Of a stretch of DNA of 64,000 bases, positions 53,510-64,000 are shown piece after piece. The DNA is from Catenuloplanes atrovinosus (GTDB taxonomy: Bacteria; Actinomycetota; Actinomycetes; Mycobacteriales; Micromonosporaceae): NCBI RefSeq assembly GCF_031458235.1, contig NZ_JAVDYB010000001.1, positions 7,196,501 to 7,260,500 on the forward strand, read 5' to 3'. Position 1 is the stretch's first letter. Each line of letters begins with the position of its first letter. The notes under the pieces are model-generated. The model was not told the DNA's origin. It ran no database searches and was given only the letters and a program-made list of their open reading frames with translations. The translations under genes and the position numbers were made by a program.

Positions 53510-53583
53510 GCCGCTGTCTCCTCAACGCCGCGGATTCGCCGTGGTCGGCGCTGAGCCGCTGATTCGCTCGCACACTCGCTCAT
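53506..53583 (-). CDS. Bridging small ORF 2 between nuoI and nuoJ
   Basis: 25 residues starting [13 protein letters not shown] and ending EETAA. It begins at an ATGA shared with the stop of small ORF 1 and ends at an ATGA shared with the nuoJ start. It is a near copy of small ORF 1, with a 74-bp period. Coding is unproven; the exact start/stop coupling is what supports it. Confidence 0.4.
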   Translation of the reverse strand: MSECASESAAQRRPRRIRGVEETAA

Positions 53584-53654
53584 GCCGCCCTCCCCTCAAC
53601 GCCACGGATTCGCCGTGGTCGGCGCTGAGCCGCTGATTCGCTCGCACGCTCGCT
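53507..53654. repeat. 74-bp direct tandem duplication
   Basis: 53507-53580 and 53581-53654 are two copies that differ at only a few positions (GCTGTCT/GCCCTCC near the start, CACACTCG/CACGCTCG near the end). CTCGCTCATGCCG recurs at each junction, so the nuoJ start context ATGAGCGAG is present three times. Confidence 0.92.
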
Positions 53655-53657
53655 CAT
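53580..53657 (-). CDS. Bridging small ORF 1 between nuoI and nuoJ
   Basis: 25 residues starting [13 protein letters not shown] and ending EGRAA, Arg-rich and basic. Its ATG overlaps the nuoI stop (ATGA), and its stop overlaps the ATG of small ORF 2. Without it, ribosomes leaving nuoI would face a gap of about 145 bp before nuoJ. Confidence 0.4.
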   Translation of the reverse strand: MSERASESAAQRRPRRIRGVEGRAA

Positions 53658-54232
53658 GCCGGCTTCACCGCCGCGTCCGTCGTGTCCGCGTCCGACCACG
53701 GCGCGCGCTCGGCGCCGGCGGAGGTGCCCGGGTTCTCCAGCGCGCCGACGTAGTAGTCCTTCTCGCTGTCGCCGAGGAACATCGCGTGCGGCGGCTTGCT
53801 CATCCCCTCCAGCAGCGGCGCCAGCAGCTGCTCCTTGGTGAAGATGAGATCCTGCCGGGAGTCGCGGGCCAGCTCGTACTCGTTGCTCATGGTCAGCGAA
53901 CGGGTCGGGCAGGCCTCGATGCAGAGCCCGCAGAAGATGCAGCGCGCGTAGTTGATCTGGTAGTTCTTCGCGTACCGCTCGCCGGGCGAGTACCGCTCCT
54001 CGTCCGTGTTGTCGCCACCCTCCACGAAGATCGCGTCGGCCGGGCAGGCCCAGGCGCACAACTCGCAGCCGATGCACTTCTCCAGCCCGTCCGGGTGACG
54101 GTTGAGGATGTGCCGGCCGTGGTACCGCGGCGCGGAGACCGGCGGCTTGAACGGGTAGTCGGTGGTGATGACCTTGCGGAACATGTGGGAGAAGGTCACC
54201 CCGAAGCCCTTGAAGGGATCCATCACGCCCAC
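53654..54232 (-). CDS. nuoI: NADH-quinone oxidoreductase subunit I
   Basis: A protein of 192 residues with two [4Fe-4S] ferredoxin motifs, [12 protein letters not shown] and [12 protein letters not shown], that carry clusters N6a and N6b. The start GTG 54232 has GAGG six bases upstream; ATG 54223 would be 15 bases from it. The C-terminus is longer than in E. coli, with an Ala/Asp-rich end. It begins one base after the nuoH stop. Confidence 0.94.
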   Translation of the reverse strand: MGVMDPFKGFGVTFSHMFRKVITTDYPFKPPVSAPRYHGRHILNRHPDGLEKCIGCELCAWACPADAIFVEGGDNTDEERYSPGERYAKNYQINYARCIFCGLCIEACPTRSLTMSNEYELARDSRQDLIFTKEQLLAPLLEGMSKPPHAMFLGDSEKDYYVGALENPGTSAGAERAPWSDADTTDAAVKPA

Positions 54233-54233
54233 G

Positions 54234-55586
54234 TCACACCTCACTTCTCTCGGACGAGGAGCTGTCGGAAGAGACGTCCGCCGGCTCGCGCCGCGCGACC
54301 TGGCGCGCCGCGCGCGGGCTCGGCGGGACCTGAAGGTCGAGCGGCGGCAGCGGGAAGCTGCCCTGCGGCCGGGACGCCACCTGCTCGGCCAGGCTCGGCG
54401 CCGGCGCCGCCTTCCGGCCGGCCGGCCACAGCGCAACGACCAGCACCAGCACCAGCGCGGCGCCGCCGATCAGCGTGTACCGCGTCTGCGTCTCCAGGTC
54501 GGAGGTCTGCAGCACGCGCACGGTGGCCAGCAGCAGGATCCACACCAGGTTGACCGGGATGAGGACCTTCCACCCGAACCGCATGAACTGGTCGTAGCGC
54601 ATGCGGGGCAGCGTGGCCCGCAGCCAGATGAAGACGAACAGGCAGAGCAGCAGCTTGGCGATGAACCAGATCAGCGGCCACCACCCGGTGTTCGCCCCGG
54701 ACCAGAGCGTGATCGGCCAGGTCGCCCGCCAGCCGCCCAGGAACAGCGTGGTGCAGAGCGCCGAGACGGTGATCATGTTGATGTACTCGGCCAGGAAGAA
54801 CAGCGCGAACTTGAACGACGAGTACTCGGTGTGGAAGCCGCCGACCAGCTCGGACTCCGCCTCGGGCAGGTCGAACGGCGCCCGGTTCGTCTCACCGACC
54901 GCGGAGATCGCGTAGATGACGAAGCTGGGCGCCAGCAGGATCGCGTACCAGCCGGGCGCGGTGAACTCCAGGCCGAACAGCGAGACCTCCCGGCCGCTGC
55001 CCTGCGCCGCCACGATCTCCGAGGTCGACATGGAGCCGGCCATCATGAAGACCGCCACGATGGACAGGCCCATCGCGACCTCGTAGGAGATCATCTGGGC
55101 GCTCGACCGCAAGCCGCCGAGCAGCGGGTACGTCGACCCGGACGCCCAGCCGGCCAGCACCACGCCGTAGACGCCCATCGACGAGCAGGCCAGCACCACC
55201 AGCACCGAGACCGGCACGTCCGTGACCTGCAACGCGGTCTGCTGCCCGAAGATCGACACCACCGGGCCGAACGGGATGACCGCGAACGCGGTGAACGCGC
55301 AGGTCGCGGAGATCACCGGGGCCAGGAAGTAGATCACCTTGTCCGCCGTACGCGGGATGATCTCCTCCTTGAACGGCAGCTTCAGGCCGTCCGTGAGGCT
55401 CTGCAGCCAGCCCTTCGGCCCGACCTGGTTCGGCCCGGGCCGAACCGCCATCCGGGCCACGACCTTGCGCTCGTAGTTGATGGTGAACAGCGTCAGCAGC
55501 AGGAGCAGCACGAAGACGCCGACCACCTTGATCAGCGCGATCCACCAGACGTCGTTCTCGAACGTCTGCAGCGTGGGATCGGTCAT
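54234..55586 (-). CDS. nuoH: NADH-quinone oxidoreductase subunit H
   Basis: A protein of 450 residues with eight helices. The quinone-site loops carry [22 protein letters not shown], and [26 protein letters not shown] is the most conserved block. A C-terminal hydrophilic tail of about 60 residues is an actinobacterial feature. The ATG at 55586 overlaps the nuoG stop (TGATG); GGAGG lies nine bases upstream. Confidence 0.95.
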   Translation of the reverse strand: MTDPTLQTFENDVWWIALIKVVGVFVLLLLLTLFTINYERKVVARMAVRPGPNQVGPKGWLQSLTDGLKLPFKEEIIPRTADKVIYFLAPVISATCAFTAFAVIPFGPVVSIFGQQTALQVTDVPVSVLVVLACSSMGVYGVVLAGWASGSTYPLLGGLRSSAQMISYEVAMGLSIVAVFMMAGSMSTSEIVAAQGSGREVSLFGLEFTAPGWYAILLAPSFVIYAISAVGETNRAPFDLPEAESELVGGFHTEYSSFKFALFFLAEYINMITVSALCTTLFLGGWRATWPITLWSGANTGWWPLIWFIAKLLLCLFVFIWLRATLPRMRYDQFMRFGWKVLIPVNLVWILLLATVRVLQTSDLETQTRYTLIGGAALVLVLVVALWPAGRKAAPAPSLAEQVASRPQGSFPLPPLDLQVPPSPRAARQVARREPADVSSDSSSSERSEV

Positions 55587-58069
55587 CACGAGTCACCTCC
55601 CGCGGTGCGCTGAGCCAGCAGTGGGCCGGCTCCGTTCGGTGATGCGCCGGCCGAGAGCCGCACGATCGACCCGGCCGGGCCGAGCGAGCGGCGCACGGTC
55701 GAGCCGGGCGAGTTCGTCGGCAGCCAGACCACGCCGTCGGCCATCTCGGTGATCAGCGCGGGCAGCGTGATCGCGCCGCGGTCGGTGCCGACCGTGATCG
55801 GCGCGCCGTCGCCGACGCCGAGCCCCTCCGCGGTCGCGCGGGACAGCCGGACGACCGGCGGCCGGGCCGTACCGTTGAGGTGTTCGTCGCCGTCGGTGAG
55901 CGAGCCGAGGTCGATCAGCTGGTGCCAGGTGGCGAGCACGGCCTCGTGCTCGCCGGGCCGGGCCGGCGCGCCCGCGTCCACCGCCGGTGCCAGCGGCCGG
56001 TGCGACCGGGTGGCCGGCAGTCCGCCCAGCTCGCGGCGGACCGTGTTGACGTCGCCGGTGTTCAGTGCGGTGCCGAGCTGGTCGGCCAGCGCGTCGAGCA
56101 CCCGCGCGTCGGTCATCGCGGTGGTGTGCAGCACCGCCTCGAACGTGCGCAGCCGCCCCTCCCAGTCCACGAACGACCCGGCCTTCTCCACCACCGGCGC
56201 GATCGGGAAGACCACGTCCGCGCGGCGGGTGACCGCGGTGGCCCGCAGCTCCAGGCTGACCAGGAACGGCACCGCGTCCAGCGCGGCCTCGGCCAGCCGG
56301 GGGTCGGCCAGGTCGGCCGGGTCGACGCCGGCCACGACCAGCGCGCCCAGCTTGCCGGTGGCCGCCGCCGCGATGATGCCGTCGGTGTCCCGGCCGGGGA
56401 TCGAGGAGAGCACGCCCGGCGCCACGTCCCAGGCCGCCGCGAGTTCCGCGCGCGCCCCCGCCTCGGTGACCAGCCGGCCGCCGGGCAGCAGGTGCGGCAG
56501 GCAGCCGGCGTCGATCGCGCCCCGGTCGCCCGCCCGCCGAGGAACCCAGGCCAGCTTCGCACCGGTACGCGACGCGAGCGCCGCCGCCGCGGACAGCGCG
56601 CCCGGCACCGTGGCCAGCCGCTCGCCCACGAACAGGATCGCGCCCGGCTGGGACAGCGCGGACGCGACCGACGCGTCCTCGCCGAGCAGCCGCGCCTCGT
56701 CGCCGGGCACCGTGCCGACCAGCACCGCGCCCAGCTTCTGGAAGCCGCGGGACAGGAACGGCGCGAGCGCCAGCACCGGCAGCCGGCGCTTGGTGAACGC
56801 CTTGCGCACGCGCAGGAAGAGGATCGGGCACTCCTCCTCCGGGTCGAGCCCGGCGAAGACCACCGCGGGTGCGGTGTCCACGTCGCCGTAGTGCACGTCC
56901 GTCCGGTCGACCACGGACGAGGCCAGGAAGTCCGTCTCCTCGGCGGAGACCGGCCGGGCCCGGAAGTCGATGTCGTTGGTGCGCAACGCCACCCGGGCGA
57001 ACTTCGCGTACGCGTACGCGTCCTCGACCGTGAGCCGGCCGCCGGTCAGCACGCCGATGCCGTGCGCGCCGTCCCGGGCGCTGCGCAGCCCCTCGGCCGC
57101 CACCGCGAACGCCTCGCTCCAGGACGCCTCGCGCAGCGCGCCGTTCTCCCTGATCAGCGGCTTGGTGAGGCGGTCGGCCGCGGTCGCGTACCGGAAGCCC
57201 CACCGGCCCTTGTCGCAGTTCCACTCCTCGTTGACCGCCGGGTCGTCGCCGGCCAGCCGCCGCATCACCTTGCCGCGCCGCCAGTCCGTGCGCATCGCGC
57301 ACCCGGCCGAGCAGTGCTCGCACACGCTGGCGGTGGAGACCAGGTCGAACGGCCGGGCGCGGAAGCGGTACTGCGCGCCGGTGAGCGCACCGACCGGGCA
57401 GATCTGCACGGTGTTGCCGGAGAAGTACGAGTTGAACAGCACGTCGCCCTCGGACGCGACGTCACCGGTCGTGGTGCCGCCGAAGAAGTCGTCCCGGTAC
57501 GTGTTGATCTGCTCCCCCGACGACCGGTCCATCAGGTCGATGAACTTGTCGCCGGCGATCTCCTCGGAGAAGCGGGTGCACCGCTGGCAGAGCACGCACC
57601 GCTCGCGGTCCAGCAGCACCTGGCTGGAGATGTTGATCGGCTTCTGGTACTCGCGCTTGTGCTCGACGAAGCGCGAGTCCGCCCGCCCGGTGGACATCGC
57701 CTGGTTCTGCAGCGGGCACTCGCCGCCCTTGTCGCACATCGGGCAGTCGAGCGGGTGGTTGATCAGGAGCAGTTCCATCACGCCGCCCTGCGCCTTCGCG
57801 GCGACCGGCGAGGTGAGCTGCGTCTTCACCACCATGCCGTCCGCGACCGTCTGGGTGCACGAGGCGACCGGCTTGCGCTGGCCCTCCACCTCGACCAGGC
57901 ACTGGCGGCAGGCGCCGGCCGGGGCGAGCAGCGGGTGGTCGCAGAAGCGCGGGATGGCGATCCCGAGCTGCTCCGCGACCCGGATCAGCAGCGCGCCCTT
58001 CGGCGCGGTCACCTCGATGCCGTCGATGGTCAGCGTGACGGTGTCGGCCTTCTTCGCCACATCGGTCAT
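55586..58069 (-). CDS. nuoG: NADH-quinone oxidoreductase subunit G
   Basis: A protein of 827 residues. The N-terminal 2Fe-2S domain includes [19 protein letters not shown]. The His-Cys cluster segment [17 protein letters not shown] and the ferredoxin motifs ([25 protein letters not shown]) follow, and the molybdopterin-type domain carries another Cys set ([15 protein letters not shown]). The start ATG 58069 has AGGAGG seven bases upstream and overlaps the stop of a 33-residue ORF (TGATG). Confidence 0.95.
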   Translation of the reverse strand: MTDVAKKADTVTLTIDGIEVTAPKGALLIRVAEQLGIAIPRFCDHPLLAPAGACRQCLVEVEGQRKPVASCTQTVADGMVVKTQLTSPVAAKAQGGVMELLLINHPLDCPMCDKGGECPLQNQAMSTGRADSRFVEHKREYQKPINISSQVLLDRERCVLCQRCTRFSEEIAGDKFIDLMDRSSGEQINTYRDDFFGGTTTGDVASEGDVLFNSYFSGNTVQICPVGALTGAQYRFRARPFDLVSTASVCEHCSAGCAMRTDWRRGKVMRRLAGDDPAVNEEWNCDKGRWGFRYATAADRLTKPLIRENGALREASWSEAFAVAAEGLRSARDGAHGIGVLTGGRLTVEDAYAYAKFARVALRTNDIDFRARPVSAEETDFLASSVVDRTDVHYGDVDTAPAVVFAGLDPEEECPILFLRVRKAFTKRRLPVLALAPFLSRGFQKLGAVLVGTVPGDEARLLGEDASVASALSQPGAILFVGERLATVPGALSAAAALASRTGAKLAWVPRRAGDRGAIDAGCLPHLLPGGRLVTEAGARAELAAAWDVAPGVLSSIPGRDTDGIIAAAATGKLGALVVAGVDPADLADPRLAEAALDAVPFLVSLELRATAVTRRADVVFPIAPVVEKAGSFVDWEGRLRTFEAVLHTTAMTDARVLDALADQLGTALNTGDVNTVRRELGGLPATRSHRPLAPAVDAGAPARPGEHEAVLATWHQLIDLGSLTDGDEHLNGTARPPVVRLSRATAEGLGVGDGAPITVGTDRGAITLPALITEMADGVVWLPTNSPGSTVRRSLGPAGSIVRLSAGASPNGAGPLLAQRTAGGDS

Positions 58070-58169
58070 CAGTGTGCCTCCTGGATGGGCGACTGCGGGG
58101 TTCCGCTACGCCGTCCCGACCCGTCGATCGGCTGCGGTGCCGTCGGCTCCGCCGCACTCCTCGCGCCCA

Positions 58170-58170
<1 letters not shown>
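58069..58170 (-). CDS. Bridging small ORF between nuoF and nuoG
   Basis: 33 residues (starts [17 protein letters not shown], ends SPIQEAH). The ATG overlaps the nuoF stop and the TGA overlaps the nuoG start, both as TGATG. It fills the 100-bp gap exactly. Its last residues and stop context (AGGCACACTGATG) echo the nuoF end (GGCGCACTGATG), which suggests an origin by duplication. Expression is unproven. Confidence 0.4.
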
Positions 58171-59486
<1,316 letters not shown>

Positions 59487-59511
59487 CGTTCCTCCCGAGA
59501 GTCCGAAAAGC

Positions 59512-60516
59512 TCATTGGGCGTCCTTGAGGTTCTGCCGCTGCGGGCCCGGGTCGTCGCCGGCCGGCTTCGCGTCACCGGCCGCGTCGCCGGTGTTGCCGG
59601 GCGCCGTGCGTCCGGACGCGTCCGGCTCGGGCGTCCTGGCGTCGGGGTTGCGGGCCTCGGCGGCGCGGACCTCGGGGTCCTTGACGTCGCCGCCGGAGCT
59701 CTCGCTCGGCTTGCGGTGCGTGACCGCGTCCTTCGCCGCGGTCGCGGCCGAGGCGACCTTCGCCGGCACGGACTTGACCGCGTCGGCCACCTTCGCCGGC
59801 ACCGACCTGGCCGGCGTACCGTCCGCGTCCTTGCGGGGGATCGGCGTGTCCGGGTCGAAGCCGTGCACGGCGATGCCGTGCTGCTGGGCGAGCGTGACGC
59901 CGCGCAGCGTGGGTGCGCCGGCGACGCCCTCGCCCACCGCGCCCTCGCGCGGGTCGGAGAAGCCGGCCAACTGCACCGCCATCTCCTTGAGCGTGCACAG
60001 CCGCGGCGCGCGGCTGGGCTTCGGCGGGGTGCCGGCCCGCAGCGCCTCGACCACCTCGACCGCGGAGTCCGGCGTGACGTTGTCGAAGAAGTCGTAGTTG
60101 ACGGTCATCACCGGCCCGTAGTCGCAGGCCGCGAGGCACTCCGCGTGCTCCAGCGTGATCCGGCCGTCCGCCGTGGTCTCGTCGTGGCCGACACCGAGCA
60201 GCTCGGAGAGCGTCTCGTAGACCTGCTGGCCGCCGAGCACGTCGCACATCGTGTTCGTGCAGACGCTGACCAGCCAGTCGCCGGTGGGCCGGCGCTTGTA
60301 CATCGTGTAGAACGTGGCGACCGCGCCGACCTGCGCCTTGTTGATGCCGAGCACCTCCGCGCAGAACGCCACGCCGGCCGGGCTGACGTAGCCCTCCTCG
60401 CTCTGCACCAGGTGCAGCAGCGGGAGCAGCGCCGATCGCTCACGCCCCTCCGGGTAGCGGGCCAGGATCGCCCGCGCCCGCTCGTAGACCGTTTCCGTGA
60501 AGACCGTCGTCGTCAT
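59512..60516 (-). CDS. nuoE: NADH-quinone oxidoreductase subunit E
   Basis: A protein of 334 residues. The 2Fe-2S thioredoxin-like domain occupies about residues 1-200, with ligands in SVCTNTMCDVLGG and AECLAACDYGP. A C-terminal extension of about 130 residues, rich in Ala/Asp/Pro with SVPAKVAD repeats, roughly doubles the usual length and looks disordered. The ATG immediately follows the nuoD stop (TAGATG). Confidence 0.94.
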   Translation of the reverse strand: MTTTVFTETVYERARAILARYPEGRERSALLPLLHLVQSEEGYVSPAGVAFCAEVLGINKAQVGAVATFYTMYKRRPTGDWLVSVCTNTMCDVLGGQQVYETLSELLGVGHDETTADGRITLEHAECLAACDYGPVMTVNYDFFDNVTPDSAVEVVEALRAGTPPKPSRAPRLCTLKEMAVQLAGFSDPREGAVGEGVAGAPTLRGVTLAQQHGIAVHGFDPDTPIPRKDADGTPARSVPAKVADAVKSVPAKVASAATAAKDAVTHRKPSESSGGDVKDPEVRAAEARNPDARTPEPDASGRTAPGNTGDAAGDAKPAGDDPGPQRQNLKDAQ

Positions 60517-61842
60517 CTATCGATCACATCCGCCCATGACCGGATCCAGCGAGGCACCGCCGGCGATGACGTCCGCCAGCAGCGCGCCCTCGGCCATCGC
60601 GGGGATGGCCTGGAGATTGACGAAACTGGGCTCGCGATAGTGCACGCGGTAGGGCCGGGTGCCACCGTCGGAGACCGCGTGCACGCCGAGCTCGCCGCGG
60701 GGCGACTCGATCGACACGTAGACCTGGCCGGCCGGGACCCGGAAGCCCTCGGTGACCAGCTTGAAGTGGTGGATCAGCGACTCCATCGACTGACCCATGA
60801 TCTTGGCGACGTGCTCCAGCGAGTTGCCCATGCCGTCCACGCCGATCGCGAGCTGCGCGGGCCAGGCGATCTTCTTGTCCGCGATCACCACCGGGCCGGG
60901 CCGGAGCCGGTCCAGCGCCTGTTCGATGATCTTCATGGACTCGCGGATCTCGGCCAGCCGGACCTGGTAGCGACCCCACACGTCGGCCGTGGTCGCGGTC
61001 GGGACGTCGAACTCGTACGTCTCGTACCCGCAGTACGGCATGGTCTTCCGCAGGTCCCAGCCGAGTCCGGCGGCGCGCAGCACCGGGCCGGTGATGCCGA
61101 GCGCGAGGCACCCGGTCACGTCCAGCACCGCGACGCCCTTGGTCCGCTCGTGCCAGATCGGCTGCCCGCTGAGCATGTCCTCGTACTCGCGGAGCTTCTT
61201 CGGCAGGTACTTCAGGAACTCGCGGGTCTTCTTCACCACGCTGTCCGGGATGTCCTGCGCGAGCCCGCCGGGCCGGATGTACGCGTGGTTCATCCGCAGC
61301 CCGGAGGCCTCCTCGAAGATGTCCAGGATGTACTCCCGCTCGCGGAAGCCGTAGAGCATCATCGAGATCGCGCCCAGCTCCATGCCGGTGGTGGCCAGCC
61401 AGACCAGGTGCGAGGAGATGCGGTTCAGCTCCAGCATCAGCACCCGGATCGTGGTGGCGCGCTCGGTGATCTGGTCCTCGATGCCGAGCAGCTTCTCGAC
61501 GGCCAGCGCGTAGCCGGTCTCGTTGTGCATCGGGGCCAGGTAGTCCATCCGCGTCACGAACGTCGAGCCCTGAACCCAGTTGCGGTACTCCAGGTTCTTC
61601 TCGATGCCGGTGTGCAGGTAGCCGACGACCGGCCGGGCCTCGATGACCGTCTCGCCCTCCAGCTCCAGCACCAGCCGGAGCACGCCGTGCGTGGACGGGT
61701 GCTGCGGGCCCATGTTGACCACGATCCGCTCGTCGGTGAGCGGATCGATGCCGGAGACGACCTGGTCCCAGTCCCCGCCGGTGACGGTGAAGACCTTGCC
61801 CTCGGTGGTCTCGCGCTCGGCGGCGTAACCAGACTGGCTCAT
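60517..61842 (-). CDS. nuoD: NADH-quinone oxidoreductase subunit D
   Basis: A protein of 441 residues, the 49-kDa-type subunit lining the quinone site. Conserved features are [15 protein letters not shown] (His pair at the quinone head), the [21 protein letters not shown] block, and a C-terminal PRGELGVH-type segment. The start ATG 61842 overlaps the nuoC stop (ATGA) and has GGAGG close upstream. Confidence 0.96.
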   Translation of the reverse strand: MSQSGYAAERETTEGKVFTVTGGDWDQVVSGIDPLTDERIVVNMGPQHPSTHGVLRLVLELEGETVIEARPVVGYLHTGIEKNLEYRNWVQGSTFVTRMDYLAPMHNETGYALAVEKLLGIEDQITERATTIRVLMLELNRISSHLVWLATTGMELGAISMMLYGFREREYILDIFEEASGLRMNHAYIRPGGLAQDIPDSVVKKTREFLKYLPKKLREYEDMLSGQPIWHERTKGVAVLDVTGCLALGITGPVLRAAGLGWDLRKTMPYCGYETYEFDVPTATTADVWGRYQVRLAEIRESMKIIEQALDRLRPGPVVIADKKIAWPAQLAIGVDGMGNSLEHVAKIMGQSMESLIHHFKLVTEGFRVPAGQVYVSIESPRGELGVHAVSDGGTRPYRVHYREPSFVNLQAIPAMAEGALLADVIAGGASLDPVMGGCDR

Positions 61843-62561
61843 TGGTAGGTCCTCCGCGAGTCCGGCGGCGGGATCTCGGCGCCCTTGTACTCCACCGGGA
61901 CCCCGCCGAGCGGGTAGTCCTTGCGTTGCGGGTGGCCCTCCCAGTCGTCCGGCATCAGGACCCGGGTCAGGTTGGGATGGCCGGTGAAGATCACGCCGAA
62001 CATGTCGTACGTCTCCCGCTCCTGCCAGTCGGCGGTCGGGTAGACCGCGGTCACGCTCGGCACCTGGGGCGCGTCCGGGCTGACCGCCACCTCCAGCCGC
62101 ACGCGGCGGCGGAAGGTCATGGACGTCAACTGGTACGCCACGTGCAGCCGCCGCTCGTCCTGGCCGAGGTAGTCGACGCCGTTCACCGACGAGCACAGCT
62201 CGAAGCGCAGCGCCGCGTCGTCGCGCATCACCCGGCACACCTCGGCGATCCGCTCCGGCACGATGTGCAGCGTCAGCTCGCCGCGGTGCACCACGACCTT
62301 CTCGACCGCGTCGCCGAACCGCGGGTACGCCTCCTCCAGCGCGTCGTAGACCTCGTCGAGGTAGCCGCCGAACGGCCGGGGCGGCGGGACGAACTCGGGC
62401 CGCCGCCGGACCAGCCCGCCGAAGCCGGACGTGTCGCCGGTGCCGGCCACGCCGAACAGGCCCTTCCCGGCGCGGGTGGACGGCGGGTAGTCGGCCGGGG
62501 CCGTGGTGGTGGCGCCGGCCGGCGTGGCCGCGGTGGAGCTCGGGTTCTGTGGGGCCGTCAT
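61839..62561 (-). CDS. nuoC: NADH-quinone oxidoreductase subunit C
   Basis: A protein of 240 residues, the 30-kDa-type subunit. The signature [45 protein letters not shown] is complete. An N-terminal extension of about 65 residues (Ala/Thr/Pro-rich) is probably flexible. The ATG overlaps the nuoB stop (TGATG). Confidence 0.95.
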   Translation of the reverse strand: MTAPQNPSSTAATPAGATTTAPADYPPSTRAGKGLFGVAGTGDTSGFGGLVRRRPEFVPPPRPFGGYLDEVYDALEEAYPRFGDAVEKVVVHRGELTLHIVPERIAEVCRVMRDDAALRFELCSSVNGVDYLGQDERRLHVAYQLTSMTFRRRVRLEVAVSPDAPQVPSVTAVYPTADWQERETYDMFGVIFTGHPNLTRVLMPDDWEGHPQRKDYPLGGVPVEYKGAEIPPPDSRRTYQ

Positions 62562-63229
62562 CAGGAACGCTCCCGGAGGTGGTTCTGCGCCTTCATCCAG
62601 TTCTCGATGCGGAGCTGCTCCTCGCGGCCCTCCCGGACGGCCTGCTCCCACTGCGCGCGCCGCGCCGGATCCGCCCGGTACGACGACGGCATGGCACCGG
62701 CAGCGACCAGCGGCATCCTGCCCTCGGCCCGGCGCTCCTCCAGCATCTTGCGCCCGTTCGGCCCGAGCGGCGCCGCCATGACCTTCTCGCGCATCTTGAG
62801 GATCGCGTCGATCAGCATCTCCGGGCGCGGCGGGCAGCCGGGCAGGTAGATGTCGACCGGCACGATGTGGTCGACGCCCTGGACGATCGCGTAGTTGTTG
62901 AACATGCCGCCGGACGAGGCGCACACGCCCATCGAGATGACCGAGCGAGGCTCCGGCATCTGGTCGTAGATCTGCCGGACGACGGGCGCCATCTTCTGGC
63001 TCACCCGGCCCGCCACGATCATCAGGTCGGCCTGCCGGGGCGAGGCGCGGAACACCTCCATCCCCCACCGCCCGAGGTCGTAGTGGGGTCCGCCGGCCGC
63101 CATCATCTCGATGGCGCAGCATGCCAGGCCGAAGGTGGCGCCCCAGAACGACGACTTGCGCGCCCAGTTGGACAGCTTCTCCACACTGGTCAGCAGGATC
63201 CCGCTCGGCAGCTTCTCCTCGATACCCAT
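62561..63229 (-). CDS. nuoB: NADH-quinone oxidoreductase subunit B
   Basis: A protein of 222 residues that binds the terminal N2 [4Fe-4S] cluster. The ligands are the Cys pair in [10 protein letters not shown], the Cys in MGVCASSGG and the Cys in LPGCPPRPE. The start ATG 63229 has AAGGAGG nine bases upstream. The 73-bp gap to nuoA contains four GGTTGTGC-like direct repeats. Confidence 0.96.
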   Translation of the reverse strand: MGIEEKLPSGILLTSVEKLSNWARKSSFWGATFGLACCAIEMMAAGGPHYDLGRWGMEVFRASPRQADLMIVAGRVSQKMAPVVRQIYDQMPEPRSVISMGVCASSGGMFNNYAIVQGVDHIVPVDIYLPGCPPRPEMLIDAILKMREKVMAAPLGPNGRKMLEERRAEGRMPLVAAGAMPSSYRADPARRAQWEQAVREGREEQLRIENWMKAQNHLRERS

Positions 63230-63302
63230 TGCCCGGCCCTCCTTCCCATCCGTTCATGTGCCGGTTGTGCAGGGGTTGTGCGCGGTTGTGCGGGGGTGCG
63301 CG

Positions 63303-63668
63303 TCAGTCCCAGTTGAGACCGCCGCGCCGCCAGACGTAGGCGTACGCGATGAAGACGGTGCCGATGAACAGGAGCATCTCGACCAGCCCGAAGAGGCCGA
63401 GCGCATCGAAGGTCACGGCCCACGGGTAGAGGAAGATGATCTCGATGTCGAAGACGATGAAGAGCATCGCGGTCAGATAGAACTTGACCGGGAAACGCCC
63501 ACCCCCGACCGGCTGCGGTGTCGGCTCGATGCCGCACTCGTAGGCGTCGAGCTTGGCCCGGTTGTAGCGGTGCGGGCCCACGATCGGCGCGATCGACACG
63601 GAGAACAGCGCGAACAGCGCGCCGAGGACGAACAGCAGAACGATGGGCACGTACGGCGAGAACGACAT
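63303..63668 (-). CDS. nuoA: NADH-quinone oxidoreductase subunit A
   Basis: A protein of 121 residues with three membrane helices. The conserved loop YECGIEPTPQPVGGGRFPVKFYLTAMLFIVFDIEIIFLYPW contains the Cys that changes exposure between active and deactive enzyme. The start ATG 63668 has AGGAG five bases upstream. It is the first gene of the 14-gene nuo operon. Confidence 0.96.
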   Translation of the reverse strand: MSFSPYVPIVLLFVLGALFALFSVSIAPIVGPHRYNRAKLDAYECGIEPTPQPVGGGRFPVKFYLTAMLFIVFDIEIIFLYPWAVTFDALGLFGLVEMLLFIGTVFIAYAYVWRRGGLNWD

Positions 63669-63780
63669 GTCGTCTCCTGGGTCCGGACGGGGGTGGGGGA
63701 TGGTTCGTTTTCGTTACCTATGTGATCTCTGTGACACTGACACTATTAGCGGCTCGAAACCGGGTCGCTACCGGGGGTGG
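63669..63780 (-). promoter_or_regulatory. Probable nuo operon promoter region
   Basis: 112 bp, clearly richer in A+T than the flanks, between nuoA and the preceding same-strand gene. It contains direct TGACAC repeats (GTGACACTGACAC at 63731-63743, plus strand), TGTGATCTCTGTGACA at about 63720-63735, and TAATAG on the minus strand at about 63745, a possible -10. The TGTGA half-site recalls CRP/GlxR sites, but the second half is not inverted. Confidence 0.45.
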
Positions 63781-64000
63781 TCAAACGGCGGGGGCCACCT
63801 TCGTCATCGCATTGATGACCCTGTCCATGGCGTCACCACCACGGGGGTCGGTGAGGTTGGCCAGCAGCTTCAGCACGAACCGCATGAGCAGCGGCTGAGG
63901 CATGCCGTACCGGGTGGCCATCTTCATGATCTCGGGTCGGCCGATCAGCTTCACGAAGACGCCGCCGAGCCGGTAGTAGCCGCCGTAGCGGGTCTTCAGC
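63781..64000 (-). CDS. Geranylgeranyl reductase family flavoprotein, C-terminus (partial)
   Basis: The last 73 residues only (LKTRYGGYYRLGGVFVKLIGRPEIM... GGDAMDRVINAMTKVAPAV, then TGA at 63781-63783). The 5' part is outside the window. The tail resembles the actinobacterial geranylgeranyl reductase/menaquinone reductase (MenJ-like) proteins often encoded just upstream of nuoA. Its job would be saturation of the menaquinone side chain, which fits the operon. It is identified from the C-terminal end only. Confidence 0.65.
   Translation of the reverse strand, partial: LKTRYGGYYRLGGVFVKLIGRPEIMKMATRYGMPQPLLMRFVLKLLANLTDPRGGDAMDRVINAMTKVAPAV

Noticed and set aside
53580-54077. Alternative long frame covering nuoI
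   Set aside because: Its upstream part is a frame shadow of nuoI; only its last 26 codons, starting at 53657, are of interest as a small ORF.
63717-63745. CRP/GlxR or Rex site in the nuo promoter
   Set aside because: TGTGATCTCTGTGACA has a direct rather than inverted second half, and no TTGTGA-N6-TCACAA Rex site is present.

Overview
This 64 kb window is GC-rich chromosomal DNA from an actinobacterium. The most likely family is Micromonosporaceae (Actinoplanes, Catenuloplanes or Micromonospora type). That assignment is inferred from protein character, the frequent GTG and TTG starts, the Tad and type VII loci, and a class I lysyl-tRNA synthetase. No rRNA, tRNA, CRISPR array, transposase or prophage was seen.

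Layout. 1-4 kb: the end of a PLP-dependent D-amino-acid deaminase/aldolase-like gene, a 742-bp repeat-rich spacer, and a TetR gene divergent from an FAD sugar-lactone oxidase. 4-16 kb: topA, a conserved hypothetical, a lipoprotein, a K+-independent H+-pyrophosphatase, a minisatellite, an anti-sigma/STAS pair and a DUF1998 helicase with an in-frame 24-bp repeat array. 16-24 kb: a Tad/Flp-type pilus-like operon on the minus strand with overlapping start/stop codons throughout (ssd-tadA-tadB-small ORF-tadC-DUF4244-tadE-tadE-like), then a STAS protein and a HAD hydrolase. 24-29 kb: a PH-domain membrane protein, a degenerate Fic-like protein, acetyl-CoA synthetase and an epoxide-hydrolase-like protein without its nucleophile. 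The order topA / helicase / tad genes / HAD hydrolase / acs / epoxide-hydrolase-like matches Mycobacterium tuberculosis Rv3646c-Rv3670 as I know that locus, so this is probably an old conserved block.

29-37 kb: a partial type VII secretion (ESX) locus with an SseB-domain protein, its small partner, mycosin, EccB, EccE and two WXG100-type proteins; EccC and EccD are absent here. 37-46 kb: a small membrane protein, RarD, an ECF sigma/RskA-like anti-sigma pair, a Tat-exported PhoX-like phosphatase, IclR divergent from an MFS transporter, and class I LysRS. 46-64 kb: a trans-polyprenyl diphosphate synthase (probably for menaquinone) downstream of the complete 14-gene nuoA-N complex I operon, and at the edge the C-terminus of a geranylgeranyl-reductase-like flavoprotein.

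The unusual signals are repeats and coupling. (i) A repeat of about 110 bp recurs four times, each time just downstream of a stop codon and in the same orientation as the gene. (ii) Five tandem-repeat loci are present, three of them inside the helicase and tad genes. (iii) Tiny ORFs fit exactly between nuoF/nuoG and nuoI/nuoJ, linked by TGATG or ATGA overlaps.
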